From Burkholderia puraquae (lineage in GTDB: Bacteria; Pseudomonadota; Gammaproteobacteria; Burkholderiales; Burkholderiaceae): a stretch of 64,000 nt of DNA. Positions 38,301 through 46,632 of the stretch are shown here, piece by piece. The stretch is from contig NZ_NBYX01000010.1 of NCBI RefSeq assembly GCF_002099195.1, positions 186,001-250,000 of the forward strand. The letters run 5' to 3'. Under the pieces are notes generated by a model, which was not told the DNA's origin, did no database searches, and saw only the letters and a program-made list of their open reading frames with translations. A program made the translations under genes and the position numbers. The number at the start of each line of letters is the position of its first letter. The first letter of the stretch is position 1.

Positions 38301-38867
38301 TCAGCCTTTTTCCTGGCGCGCGATCAGGTGCGCGAGATCGAGCGTCGCGCGGTCGCCGTTGGTGACGAGGCGGTCGATCACCGAGCAGAGTGCCTTGAAT
38401 TCGGTCTTCGTCACGCCCTCGAACAGCACGTTGTTGATGCGCTGTTGCGTAGCGGTGAGCGCCTTCAGCAGCTTCGAGCCGGCCGGCGTGACCGTGAGCC
38501 GCATCTTGCGCTTGTCGTCGGGGTCCGAGCGTTTGTCGATCAGGCCGAGCTTCTTCAGCTTGCCGGTCTCGATCGTGACGAATGCGCCGCTCAGGTGCAG
38601 GTGATCGGCGAGGCGGTTGACGGTCACGACGTCGTCGTGCGACAGATGCGCGACCGATATGAGCAGCGAATACTGGATGCCGGTGAGGCCGATCAGTGAG
38701 CCGAAGCCGTCGCGTACCGACAGCAGGCGGGCCGCGAACGGCAGCAGCCCGTTGATCAGGTGGCGAAATTCCGTGTCGGTGCCGTCGATCAGGCAGGCCG
38801 GGTTGGTAATGGTCAGAACGGACTCCTCTTGCTGCTTGGCCATGACTTCGACGCTCCGTACGGTCAT
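38301..38867 (-). CDS. MarR-family transcriptional regulator
   Basis: 188 aa. The winged helix spans about 60-140: LTGIQYSLLISVAHLSHDDV, VNRLADHLHLSGAFVTIETG and LIDKRSDPDDKRKMRLTVTP (wing with D-x-R). Target unknown; divergent from the NTF2-like gene across about 100 bp. ATG at 38843 is an alternative start. Confidence 0.85.
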   Translation of the reverse strand: MTVRSVEVMAKQQEESVLTITNPACLIDGTDTEFRHLINGLLPFAARLLSVRDGFGSLIGLTGIQYSLLISVAHLSHDDVVTVNRLADHLHLSGAFVTIETGKLKKLGLIDKRSDPDDKRKMRLTVTPAGSKLLKALTATQQRINNVLFEGVTKTEFKALCSVIDRLVTNGDRATLDLAHLIARQEKG

Positions 38868-38971
38868 GCGAATTTAGCTTTGAAACGAAATTATACGGCA
38901 AAGGCACATACGTCCCGGGCCAGGCCCGGCCGGCGCATGCGGCCCGATTTCCCGATACAGGAGGCTCGTCC

Positions 38972-39556
38972 ATGCCCTTCCCGCTTCATCCCGCATCGGT
39001 TCGCGCGCTGCTCGAATGCTATCTGCGCGCGAAGGACCTGAACCGGCCCGCGCTGATCGCCGCTTGCTTCGCGGCCGACGCCGAGCTGAGCTTTTCGCTC
39101 GCGAACGACGATATCGATTTTCCGCCGCGCGTGACGGGAGCAACCGCGATTGCACGCACGCTGGTCGAGGAATTCGGCGAGCGGTTCGAGCGGTGCCGGA
39201 CTTATTACGTTTGCACGGAACCCGAAGTCGACCGATACGGCGTCAGCGGGATGTCGTGGCTCGTCGTGATGCGGCAGAAGGACAACAGCGCATTGCGGAT
39301 CGGGCATGGCACGTACCGCTGGCAGTTCGCAGGCGACCGGGAAGACGTCGCGCGGATTGCGGCGCTGCATATTCATATCGCCCGGATGGATACGATCGAC
39401 GATCCGAAGTCGGCGAAACTCGATGCGCTGCACGCGGCGTTCGGGTATCCGTGGCTGCCGGCGCACGCGTTCGCGCGCGGGCTCGCGGATGTCGCGGCAG
39501 CGCAGCCGGAGTGGGCCTTCCTGGCGCCATTCCGGCAGGCAGCGGCGGCGGCGTAA
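38972..39556 (+). CDS. NTF2/SnoaL-like protein
   Basis: 194 aa. The first 130 residues fit an NTF2-like cone fold (LLECYLRAKDLNRPALIAAC, FAADAELSF, HGTYRWQF, IARMDTIDD). The C-terminal 50 residues form a helical extension. No catalytic residues can be assigned. Divergent from the MarR gene, which may regulate it. Confidence 0.7.
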   Translation: MPFPLHPASVRALLECYLRAKDLNRPALIAACFAADAELSFSLANDDIDFPPRVTGATAIARTLVEEFGERFERCRTYYVCTEPEVDRYGVSGMSWLVVMRQKDNSALRIGHGTYRWQFAGDREDVARIAALHIHIARMDTIDDPKSAKLDALHAAFGYPWLPAHAFARGLADVAAAQPEWAFLAPFRQAAAAA

Positions 39557-39619
39557 CCGATCCCGTCGGCCGGCTGCCGGGCCCTCCGGCTCCGCACGGC
39601 GCTCGCGCCGTCGTACTCG

Positions 39620-41236
39620 TCATACCCCGCCGAGCACCTGCCGCACGCCGTCCCAATCCAGCCCGAAGCGCGCGAGATACTTGCGCAGCCGGTCCGCATC
39701 GTTCGGCTGCTTCTTGCTCTGCCGCGATACCGCGAACAGCGTGCGCCCGGCCTCCGACAGGCTTGCCGACACGCGGCACACGCCGAGCACGCGCTCGAGC
39801 TGCGCGCGGTCGAACAGGTCGAGTTCCGCCGCACGCGCGCCGAACACTGCGTCGACGCAAGCATCGGCAGCACCCGCGCCGCCCGGCGGCGACCACGTGC
39901 GTGTCAGCCGTTCGACTTCCTGTTCGGCAAGCGCTTCGGTAATCCGCCCGGCATCGGCCAGCGTCGCCATCCGCGTGACCGATGCGGACAGCTCGCGGAA
40001 GTTGCCGGCCCACACCGCGCGCGGCGACGCGGCGAACGCGAGATAGCGCCGCTTTGCCTCGACGTTGAACCGCACCTGCTCGCCCTGCTCGCGGCCGAAA
40101 CGGTCGAGCTCGAATTCGAGGTTCGGTTCGATGTCCTCGCGACGCTCCGCCAATCCCGGCAATTCGTACGTCCACAGGTTGATCCGCGCATAGAGATCCT
40201 CGCGGAACGTGCCGGCCGCCACCATCTGCCGCAGGTCGCGGTGCGTGCCCGCGATCAGCTCGAAATCGCTGGTCGCCTCGGCGTCCGCGCCGACCGGCAG
40301 GAAGCGCTTCTCCTCGATCGCCTTCAGCAACATCGCCTGTTCGTCGAGCCCGAGTTCGCCGATCTCGTCGAGAAACAGCAGGCCGCCGTCCGCCGCGCGC
40401 AGCAGGCCGGCCCGCGCCGACTGCGCGCCCGTGAACGCGCCCTTCACGTGACCGAACAGCGTCGACATCGCCGCATCGCCACGCAGCGTCGCGCAGTTGA
40501 TCTCGATGAACGGCCCCGCGAGCCGATGGCGGCCGCGCTTCAGCTCGTACACGCGCTTCGCGAGAAACGACTTGCCGGCGCCCGTCGGCCCGACCAGCAG
40601 CATCGGCGCGCGCGAACGCACGGCCACGCGCTCGAGTTGCTCGATCAGCGCATTGAAGCGCGCGTTGCGCGTCGCAATGCCGGCCTTCAGGAACGACACC
40701 GTTTCGTCGCGCTCGCGCGTGAAGCGCTGCGCGATCAGGTTGTAGCGCGACAGGTCGAGATCGATCACCGACATCGTGCCGGGCCCGCTCAGCCCTTCGT
40801 CGGTCTTCTGCGGCGGCGCCGTCTGCGCGAGACGCGCAGGCAGGTAGCGCGCCTCCGCGAGCAGGAACCAGCAGATCTGCGCGACGTGCGTACCCGTCGT
40901 GATGTGGACCAGGTAGTCCTCTCGGTCGAGATCGAACGGGTAGGCGCGCGCGAAATCGTGCAGCGTCGCATAGACCTCCTCGAAATCCCACGGATCGCGA
41001 ATCTCCAGCGGGATGAGCCGCACGTCGGTATGCGGCGACACGCGCTCCAGGTCCTGCTTCACGCGGTTCGCGAGCCGCGCATAGTTCGGCGAGTGCAGCA
41101 GTTCGAGCCGGTCGATCGGCGTGTCGCGCTGCTCGCACAGCGAAATCGTCGGCCGCCAGTTGCGCCAGCGGCGCTGCGAGCCGCCGCCCTGGTCGAGCAC
41201 GGTGCCGAGAAAGCCGATCGCGACGGTCTTGCGCAT
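39620..41236 (-). CDS. rtcR: RtcR, CARF-domain sigma54 activator of RNA repair
   Basis: 538 aa. The N-terminal CARF-type sensor (about 1-180) contains HITTGTHVAQICWFLLAEAR. The AAA+ domain has Walker A GPTGAGKS (216-223), the sigma54-contact loop GAFTGA (266-271) and Walker B LLFLDE (286-291). RtcR activates rtc genes from a sigma54 promoter and is thought to sense RNA ends or tRNA fragments. The start at 41236 follows from family similarity. Divergent from the structured-RNA/slipin/rtcB transcript, whose sigma54 promoter lies 150 bp away. Confidence 0.94.
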   Translation of the reverse strand: MRKTVAIGFLGTVLDQGGGSQRRWRNWRPTISLCEQRDTPIDRLELLHSPNYARLANRVKQDLERVSPHTDVRLIPLEIRDPWDFEEVYATLHDFARAYPFDLDREDYLVHITTGTHVAQICWFLLAEARYLPARLAQTAPPQKTDEGLSGPGTMSVIDLDLSRYNLIAQRFTRERDETVSFLKAGIATRNARFNALIEQLERVAVRSRAPMLLVGPTGAGKSFLAKRVYELKRGRHRLAGPFIEINCATLRGDAAMSTLFGHVKGAFTGAQSARAGLLRAADGGLLFLDEIGELGLDEQAMLLKAIEEKRFLPVGADAEATSDFELIAGTHRDLRQMVAAGTFREDLYARINLWTYELPGLAERREDIEPNLEFELDRFGREQGEQVRFNVEAKRRYLAFAASPRAVWAGNFRELSASVTRMATLADAGRITEALAEQEVERLTRTWSPPGGAGAADACVDAVFGARAAELDLFDRAQLERVLGVCRVSASLSEAGRTLFAVSRQSKKQPNDADRLRKYLARFGLDWDGVRQVLGGV

Positions 41237-41385
41237 GTTTATCCCACAAGATAATAAGCGATCCAATTGTATCGAATTTTACGTCGAGAGCCACGACCGG
41301 ATTTTCATGCCCTATCGGTCAAATCAAGCAATTTCCCCTTTTACTTCAATACCTTGAGATTTATTTATCGCATCGAGCCGCCCGC

Positions 41386-41401
41386 TGGCACGTTCCTCGC
41401 T
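41386..41401 (+). promoter_or_regulatory. Sigma54 (-24/-12) promoter of the RNA-repair operon
   Basis: TGGCACGTTCCTCGCT matches TGGCACG-N4-TTGC(A/T) with one mismatch in the -12 element; GG (41387-41388) and GC (41399-41400) are exactly 10 bp apart. Predicted transcription start is near 41411. The upstream 41237-41385 region is AT-rich, contains an IHF-like AATCAAGCAATTT near 41322, and should hold the RtcR sites. Confidence 0.82.
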
Positions 41402-41525
41402 CAATAGAGAGCGCCGGATGTCCCGCTGGCCCGCGAGCCAGGGTTCACAAAGCCCTGCTGGTGCGCCGCCGCCGAACCTGGTTCGTCGCGGTCGCGCATG
41501 CCGCCATGGGCAGACGAAGGCAAAC

Positions 41526-41570
41526 GGGCGCGCCAGGCGCTTCGCCCGGGTTCGAATCCCGGGGCGCCCT
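41526..41570 (+). ncRNA. tRNA-like element 1 (acceptor/T-arm minihelix)
   Basis: GGGCGC (41526-41531) pairs with GCGCCC (41564-41569), and CCGGG-TTCGAAT-CCCGG (41546-41562) is a perfect T-arm with canonical T-loop. The 14 nt between acceptor and T-arm hold only a tiny GCG/CGC hairpin; no D-arm or anticodon arm. It lies inside the predicted sigma54 transcript and cannot be a functional tRNA. Confidence 0.65.
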
Positions 41571-41572
41571 CC

Positions 41573-41641
41573 GTTCGGAAGCTCATAGGTAGAGCAGCCG
41601 GCGAAAGCCGGTGTGTAGCGGGTTCGAATCCCGCTCGAACA
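41573..41641 (+). ncRNA. tRNA-like element 2 with GAAA tetraloop in place of an anticodon
   Basis: Acceptor: GTTCGG (41573-41578) with TCGAAC (41635-41640), six pairs including one G-T. D-arm: GCTC-ATAGGTA-GAGC (41581-41595). Anticodon-position arm: GCCGGC-GAAA-GCCGGT (41597-41612), a GNRA tetraloop with no anticodon. T-arm: GCGGG-TTCGAAT-CCCGC (41618-41634). There is no encoded CCA. The fold imitates a tRNA but cannot decode. Bacterial Y RNAs are known to carry tRNA-like modules; no Ro60 (rsr) gene is nearby. Confidence 0.8.
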
Positions 41642-41703
41642 CTGTCCGCAAGGACAGTCTCTTGATAGAAGCAGTACCCGCCGGTGCGGGCCGCAAGGCC
41701 CGC
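41642..41703 (+). other. GNRA-tetraloop hairpins in the leader before the slipin gene
   Basis: CTGTCC-GCAA-GGACAG (extended by A-T from 41641) folds at 41641-41658, and GCGGGCC-GCAA-GGCCCGC at 41686-41703. Both stems are perfect 7 bp and both loops are GCAA. With tRNA-like element 2 this makes three GNRA hairpins in 110 nt. The leader then runs to the slipin start at 41901 without another ORF of note. Confidence 0.7.
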
Positions 41704-41900
41704 CGCGCGTCGGACCGGTTGCGGTTCCGCGCGATCGGCCGGACGGCCGCACGGCCCGCGCGAAGGCGCACGACGACGCGATGCAGGATGCGTCGCCGTG
41801 CCCTTCGGCGCCGGGCCGGCGCGCCGCCCGCCCGGTTGCGTCGCCCCGCGATCCGCACGATGCGCGTCACCCGGCGGTCAATGAAGAAAAGGACAAGAAT

Positions 41901-43043
41901 ATGTGGATGCGACATGTCGTGAAAAAGAACGAACGCGCGCTGCTGATGAATGAGGGCGATTTCGTGAAGGTGCTCGAACCGGGCGTGTTCAAGGCCTTCG
42001 ATCCGTTCAAGCGCCTGACGGTGCAGACCGCGCGTCTCGACGCGCCGCTCGCCGACGCGGCCCTGGCCGACTACCTGCGTCACGACGCACCGGACGTGCT
42101 CGCGCAGCACTTCGTCGCGATGGATCTCGCCGACGATGAAGCCGGCCTGCGCTACGAAGACGACGTGCTCGTCGAGATCCTGGCGCCGGGCACGCGCCGG
42201 CTGTACTGGCGCGGCCTGACCGCGCACCGTCTCGAACGCGTCGATCTCGTGCAGGACAGCATGCTGCCGGCCGCGCTCGTGAAGCGCATCGCGCAACCGG
42301 CGCTGCGTGCGCGCGGCGTGGCGGGCCTGACGGGCGTGCTGCTGGCGCAGGTGCCGGCGTACCACGTCGGCGTGCTGAAGATCGACGGCAAGATCGAGCG
42401 GCTGATGGATGCGGGCGTATCGGCGTTCTGGCGCTTCAACCGCGACGTCGCGGTCGAACTCGTCGACCTGCGCGTGCAGGCGCTTGAAGTCGGCGGACAG
42501 GAAATCCTGACGCGCGACAAGGTCGCGCTGCGGCTGAACCTGTCGGCGACGTGGTGCTATGCGGACGTGCTGCATGCGTTCGGCCAGTTGCAGAAGCCGG
42601 TCGAACACCTGTATCGCGAGCTGCAGTTCGCACTGCGATCGGCGGTCGGCACGCGCTCGCTCGACGAACTGCTGGAAGACAAGCAGTCGATCGACGACGT
42701 CGTGATCACGCAGGTGCGTGCACGTCTCGGCCATTCCGGCGTGGAGGTGCGCAGCGTCGGCGTGAAGGATATCGTGCTGCCGGGCGACATGAAGGCGATC
42801 CTCGCGCAGGTGGTCGAAGCGGAGAAGTCCGCGCAGGCGAACGTGATTCGCCGCCGCGAGGAAACGGCGGCCACGCGTTCGCTGCTGAACACCGCGAAGG
42901 TGATGGAAGAAAACCCGACCGCGCTGCGGCTCAAGGAGCTGGAAACGCTCGAGCGCGTCGCGGAACGGATCGACCGAATCTCGGTATTCGGCGGTCTCGA
43001 CCAGGTGCTGAACGGACTCGTCAGCATCAAGGGCGCGCAATGA
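41901..43043 (+). CDS. Slipin/SPFH-domain protein of the RNA-repair operon
   Basis: 380 aa. The SPFH/band-7 domain covers about residues 70-260 (EDDVLVEILAPGTRRLYWRG, LDELLEDKQSIDDVVITQVR, VEVRSVGVKDIVLPGDMK) and is followed by a helical tail (AEKSAQANVIRRREETAATR). It lacks the N-terminal membrane helix of classical slipins. The start at 41901 has AAGGAC upstream and fits the N-terminal MWMRHVVKKNERALLM. It is encoded between rtcR and rtcB, a grouping seen in some bacterial RNA-repair loci; its molecular role is unknown. Confidence 0.85.
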   Translation: MWMRHVVKKNERALLMNEGDFVKVLEPGVFKAFDPFKRLTVQTARLDAPLADAALADYLRHDAPDVLAQHFVAMDLADDEAGLRYEDDVLVEILAPGTRRLYWRGLTAHRLERVDLVQDSMLPAALVKRIAQPALRARGVAGLTGVLLAQVPAYHVGVLKIDGKIERLMDAGVSAFWRFNRDVAVELVDLRVQALEVGGQEILTRDKVALRLNLSATWCYADVLHAFGQLQKPVEHLYRELQFALRSAVGTRSLDELLEDKQSIDDVVITQVRARLGHSGVEVRSVGVKDIVLPGDMKAILAQVVEAEKSAQANVIRRREETAATRSLLNTAKVMEENPTALRLKELETLERVAERIDRISVFGGLDQVLNGLVSIKGAQ

Positions 43044-43050
43044 ACAGAAA

Positions 43051-43074
43051 GGCACGGCGCACGCGCGCCATGCC
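43051..43074 (+). other. Intercistronic hairpin between slipin and rtcB
   Basis: GGCACGGCGC and GCGCCATGCC pair with one mismatch around ACGC, 7 nt after the slipin stop. No T tract; likely a processing or stability element. Confidence 0.5.
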
Positions 43075-43102
43075 TCATGAACGAAGAAGCAAGGTGATGA
43101 AC

Positions 43103-44326
43103 ATGAGTGAACTGGACTACCAGGTAATGGAACTGGCCAACGGCAAGCCGGTGAAGATGTGGACGCAAGGCGTCGCTGTCGAGGACGAAGCGCGCGCGCA
43201 ACTGCGCAACACCGCGCAGATGCCGTTCATCTTCAGCCACGTCGCGGTGATGCCGGACGTCCACCTCGGCAAGGGCTCGACGATCGGCAGCGTGATCCCG
43301 ACGAAGGGCGCGATCATTCCGGCCGCGGTCGGCGTCGACATCGGCTGCGGAATGATGGCCGCGCGCACGACGCTGACGGGGTCCGACCTGCCCGATTCGC
43401 TCGCGGGCCTGCGCAGCGCGATCGAACGCGCGGTGCCGCACGGCCGCGCGCCGGGCCGCCGCGATCCGGGCGCGTGGGGCGACCGCACGCCGGCCGCCGT
43501 GACCGAATCGTGGAAGTCGCTGCAACCGGGCTTCCAGCGGATCGTCGACAAGTATCCGAAGCTGGAAAAGACGAACCACTACGCGCATCTCGGCACGCTC
43601 GGCACCGGCAACCACTTCATCGAAGTGTGCGTCGACGAAGCGGACCACGTGTGGTTCATGCTGCACAGCGGCTCGCGCGGCGTCGGCAACGCGATCGGCA
43701 GCCTGTTCATCGAACTCGCGCAGGCCGACATGCGGCAGCACATCGCGAACCTGCCGGATCGCAACCTCGCGTATTTCACCGAGGGCAGCCGGCACTTCGA
43801 CGACTACGTCGAAGCGGTCGGTTGGGCGCAGGACTACGCGCGGCGCAACCGGCAGGCCATGATGGATGCGGTGATCGGCGCGGCGCGCGGCGTGATCGCG
43901 AAGCCGTTCTCGGTCGACGAACACGCGGTGAACTGCCACCACAACTACGTGCAGCGCGAACGCCACTTCGGCGAAGACGTGCTCGTGACGCGCAAGGGTG
44001 CGGTGTCCGCGCAGAAGGGGCAGCTCGGGATCATCCCCGGCTCGATGGGTGCGAAGAGCTTCATCGTGCGCGGGCTCGGCAACCCGGAAAGCTTCTGCTC
44101 GTGCAGCCACGGCGCGGGGCGGACGATGAGCCGTACCGAAGCAAAGCGCCGCTTCACGGTTGACGACCAGGTGAAGGCAACCCAGGGCGTCGAATGCCGG
44201 AAGGATGCGGGTGTCGTCGACGAAATCCCGATGGCCTACAAGGACATCGACGCGGTGATGGCGGCCCAGCGCAGCCTCGTCGAGGTGGTGCATACGCTGC
44301 GCCAGGTGGTGTGCGTGAAAGGATAG
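43103..44326 (+). CDS. rtcB: RtcB, RNA-splicing ligase
   Basis: 407 aa, equal to E. coli RtcB. It joins 2',3'-cyclic phosphate or 3'-phosphate RNA ends to 5'-OH ends using GTP and Mn2+. Metal-binding and catalytic residues are in place: Cys82 in GVDIGCGM, His171 in GTGNHFIE, His188 in LHSGSRG, His280 in CHHNY, and the guanylylated His336 in CSHGAGRTMSR. The start at 43103 is set by AAGGTG at normal spacing; ATG at 43097 overlaps that site. Confidence 0.96.
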   Translation: MSELDYQVMELANGKPVKMWTQGVAVEDEARAQLRNTAQMPFIFSHVAVMPDVHLGKGSTIGSVIPTKGAIIPAAVGVDIGCGMMAARTTLTGSDLPDSLAGLRSAIERAVPHGRAPGRRDPGAWGDRTPAAVTESWKSLQPGFQRIVDKYPKLEKTNHYAHLGTLGTGNHFIEVCVDEADHVWFMLHSGSRGVGNAIGSLFIELAQADMRQHIANLPDRNLAYFTEGSRHFDDYVEAVGWAQDYARRNRQAMMDAVIGAARGVIAKPFSVDEHAVNCHHNYVQRERHFGEDVLVTRKGAVSAQKGQLGIIPGSMGAKSFIVRGLGNPESFCSCSHGAGRTMSRTEAKRRFTVDDQVKATQGVECRKDAGVVDEIPMAYKDIDAVMAAQRSLVEVVHTLRQVVCVKG

Positions 44327-44330
44327 CGCG

Positions 44331-44360
44331 GTGCGCGGCCGATGGCCGGCGGCCGCGCAC
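44331..44360 (+). other. Intercistronic hairpin between rtcB and the nucleotidyltransferase gene
   Basis: GTGCGCGGCC and GGCCGCGCAC are a perfect 10-bp inverted repeat with a 10-nt loop, 4 nt after the rtcB stop. No T tract. Confidence 0.55.
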
Positions 44361-44381
44361 AACGAAAAGGAAACGACAACA

Positions 44382-45194
44382 ATGAAAACGGAAAAATTGG
44401 CAACCGTGCGCAGCGCACACCCGGTCGACCCGGCCGTGCGGGCGCGCGTGCTGGCGGAGCTTGCGGAAGTCGAGCGCCGCCACGAGGTAAGCGTGCTGTT
44501 CGCATGCGAATCGGGCAGCCGCGGCTGGGGGTTCGCGTCGCCGGACAGCGATTACGACGTGCGCTTCGTGTATGCGCACCGGCGCGACTGGTACCTGAGC
44601 GTCGAACCGCAACGCGACGTGATCGAGCGGCCGCTCGACGACGAGCTCGACGTCAGCGGCTGGGAACTGCGCAAGGCACTGCAGTTGCTGCGCCGCTCGA
44701 ACCCGACGCTGCTCGAATGGCTCGACTCGCCCGTCGTGTATCGCGAAGACGCACGCTGGGCGCCGCGGCTCCGGTCGCTGGCGTCGGCGTTCTTCTCGCC
44801 GGTGCGTGGGCGTCATCACTATCTCGCGATGGCGAAGAAGAACTTTCGCGGCTATCTGCAAGGCGACACGGTGCGTTACAAGAAGTACCTGTACGTGCTG
44901 CGGCCGCTGCTCGCGGTGCGCTGGATCGACATGGAGCTCGGGATGCCGCCGATGCGCTTCGCGGATCTCGTCGACGGTACCGTGCACGAGCCGGCGGTGC
45001 GCGCGGAGCTCGACGCTTTGCTTGCGCTGAAGATGAGCGCGAACGAAGGCGAATACGGGCCGCGCCGGCCGGCAATCCACGCGCTCGTCGAGGCGATGCT
45101 CGCCGATGCCGAACACGATCGCGAGTACAAGCGGCCGTGGGGCGACGTGGCGATGCTCGACACGTTCCTGCGCGACGTGGTCGACGGTCGATGA
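44382..45194 (+). CDS. Polymerase-beta-superfamily nucleotidyltransferase of the RNA-repair operon
   Basis: 270 aa. The catalytic signature is ESGSRGWGFASPDSDYDVRF: G-S at the start and the D-x-D metal pair in SDYD, about residues 41-60. The rest is helical with a basic patch near FRGYLQGDTVRYKKYLYVL. Members of this group (COG3541-like) often neighbour rtcB and are suspected to modify RNA 3' ends. AAGGAAA lies before the ATG. Last gene before the operon terminator. Confidence 0.83.
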   Translation: MKTEKLATVRSAHPVDPAVRARVLAELAEVERRHEVSVLFACESGSRGWGFASPDSDYDVRFVYAHRRDWYLSVEPQRDVIERPLDDELDVSGWELRKALQLLRRSNPTLLEWLDSPVVYREDARWAPRLRSLASAFFSPVRGRHHYLAMAKKNFRGYLQGDTVRYKKYLYVLRPLLAVRWIDMELGMPPMRFADLVDGTVHEPAVRAELDALLALKMSANEGEYGPRRPAIHALVEAMLADAEHDREYKRPWGDVAMLDTFLRDVVDGR

Positions 45195-45200
45195 AAGGTG

Positions 45201-45234
45201 AACGGCGCGATGCCTGCGGGCGTCGCGCCGTTTT
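45201..45234 (+). terminator. Intrinsic terminator of the RNA-repair operon
   Basis: AACGGCGCGA and TCGCGCCGTT form a perfect 10-bp stem followed by TTTTC, 6 nt after the nucleotidyltransferase stop. Confidence 0.88.
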
Positions 45235-45349
45235 CGCATTCGCACTCGTCCGATCAATGCCGGCCAGCAACGTACGTGCCCGCACGCGACGCGTCGCCGC
45301 TGCGATCGCAGCCCATTGCGGCGGTATACTCGATGCCGTTCGGTAAAGC

Positions 45350-45382
45350 GCGCCGCCGCATGCGCCGCCGCATGCGCCGCAG
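45350..45382. repeat. Short tandem repeat
   Basis: GCGCCGCCGCAT occurs twice in tandem with a partial third copy, upstream of the DUF1176 gene. Probably simple-sequence expansion; a TATACT box-like sequence lies just before it. Confidence 0.6.
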
Positions 45383-45462
45383 CCCTCGACCTGCCCCGCT
45401 TGCTGACGATGCGCTTAAGCCGACGTCTTCCGCCCGCCCATCCACAGTCGATACGAACCGTC

Positions 45463-46623
45463 ATGTCGCACCGCCTTTCGCTCGCCATCGCCGCCCTCCT
45501 CGCCGTTTCCCCGATCGCTGCGCAGGCTCGCCCGCTCGCGCGGCCGCCGGTCGAGCGCGACTTCAAGAACTGGTCGGTCGTCTGCGACAACGGCAACCGT
45601 TGCATTGCCGAAAGCCACGCGGACGATATCGACGACGCACGCACGCGCCTCATCCTGCGCGTGACGCGCGATGCCGGCCCCGACGCGCAAGCATCGCTCG
45701 ACATTTACGCGTCGGCGCCGCTGGACCTGCGCACCGCACGCGTCGACGGCCGGCCGTTCGATGCGGCTCCCGGACAATGGCAGGCGTCCGGCGACAAGAA
45801 TGACGACGCGCCCTCGTTCTGGATGCGTGCCCGGATGCGGACCAGCGATCCGGCAACGGTTGCCGCCTGGCTCGCCGCGACGCGCAACGGGCAACTGCTG
45901 AGCTTCGGCGATCCCGCGTCGGCCCATACCGCCCGCACGCCGTTGTCGGGATTGAGCGCCGCGCTGCTGCTGATCGACGACACGCAGGGCCGTGTCGGCA
46001 CGGTCACGGCGCTGCTGCGCCCCGGCACCCGGCCCGCGTCGTCGGTGCCGGCCGCACCGGTACTACCGCCCGCCGTCGTGCCGGCGCCGCTGCCGGCCGC
46101 CGCCGTGTTGGCCGCCGAACAGGGCCCGCTCGTCGACGCGGTGCTCGCGAAATTCGGCAGCGACGTGAAGCAATGCGCGGCCGACGTCGAAGACGAAATG
46201 CCCGCAAGCGACCGCAGGAAGGCGTCGCGCGCGGTGGCGATCTCCGCCGACGAAGCGCTGGTCGCGATACCGTGCCAGACCAGCAGCCTGTATAACCACA
46301 CCGACCTGTGGTATCGCGTGCGACGGACGACACCGTTCACGCCGACGGCGATGAATTTCGGCGAGAACGCGAATGCAGGACTCGATTCGGCATCCTTCGC
46401 GAACGAACTGACCGACGCCGGCTACGCCACGATCGGCGCGACGCTGTCGAGCAAGGTCCGGCTGCGCAGTGCCGGCGATTGCGGCTCGACCGCATCGTGG
46501 ATCTTCGACGGCCGGCGCTTCATGCTCAACGACATCGCCACGCACGGCACCTGCAACGGCCTGTTCGACGATCAGTGGCCACGCCTGTATCGACGGGCCG
46601 ATGCGGCAGCAAGCCCGCGCTGA
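45463..46623 (+). CDS. DUF1176 secreted protein
   Basis: 386 aa with a signal peptide (MSHRLSLAIAALLAVSPIAAQA). The body matches DUF1176 (RDFKNWSVVCDNGNRCIAES, then SSLYNHTDLWYRV and CGSTASWIFDGRRFML). Four or more Cys suggest disulfides in the periplasm; residues 220-245 are a Pro/Ala linker. Function unknown. The start is set by the leader; longer in-frame starts from 45316 run through the repeat. Confidence 0.83.
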   Translation: MSHRLSLAIAALLAVSPIAAQARPLARPPVERDFKNWSVVCDNGNRCIAESHADDIDDARTRLILRVTRDAGPDAQASLDIYASAPLDLRTARVDGRPFDAAPGQWQASGDKNDDAPSFWMRARMRTSDPATVAAWLAATRNGQLLSFGDPASAHTARTPLSGLSAALLLIDDTQGRVGTVTALLRPGTRPASSVPAAPVLPPAVVPAPLPAAAVLAAEQGPLVDAVLAKFGSDVKQCAADVEDEMPASDRRKASRAVAISADEALVAIPCQTSSLYNHTDLWYRVRRTTPFTPTAMNFGENANAGLDSASFANELTDAGYATIGATLSSKVRLRSAGDCGSTASWIFDGRRFMLNDIATHGTCNGLFDDQWPRLYRRADAAASPR

Positions 46624-46632
46624 CGCCGCACG

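Noticed and set aside
41573..41641. An ordinary tRNA gene
   Set aside because: The anticodon-position arm ends in a GAAA tetraloop, so there is no 7-nt loop and no anticodon; the acceptor has only six pairs.
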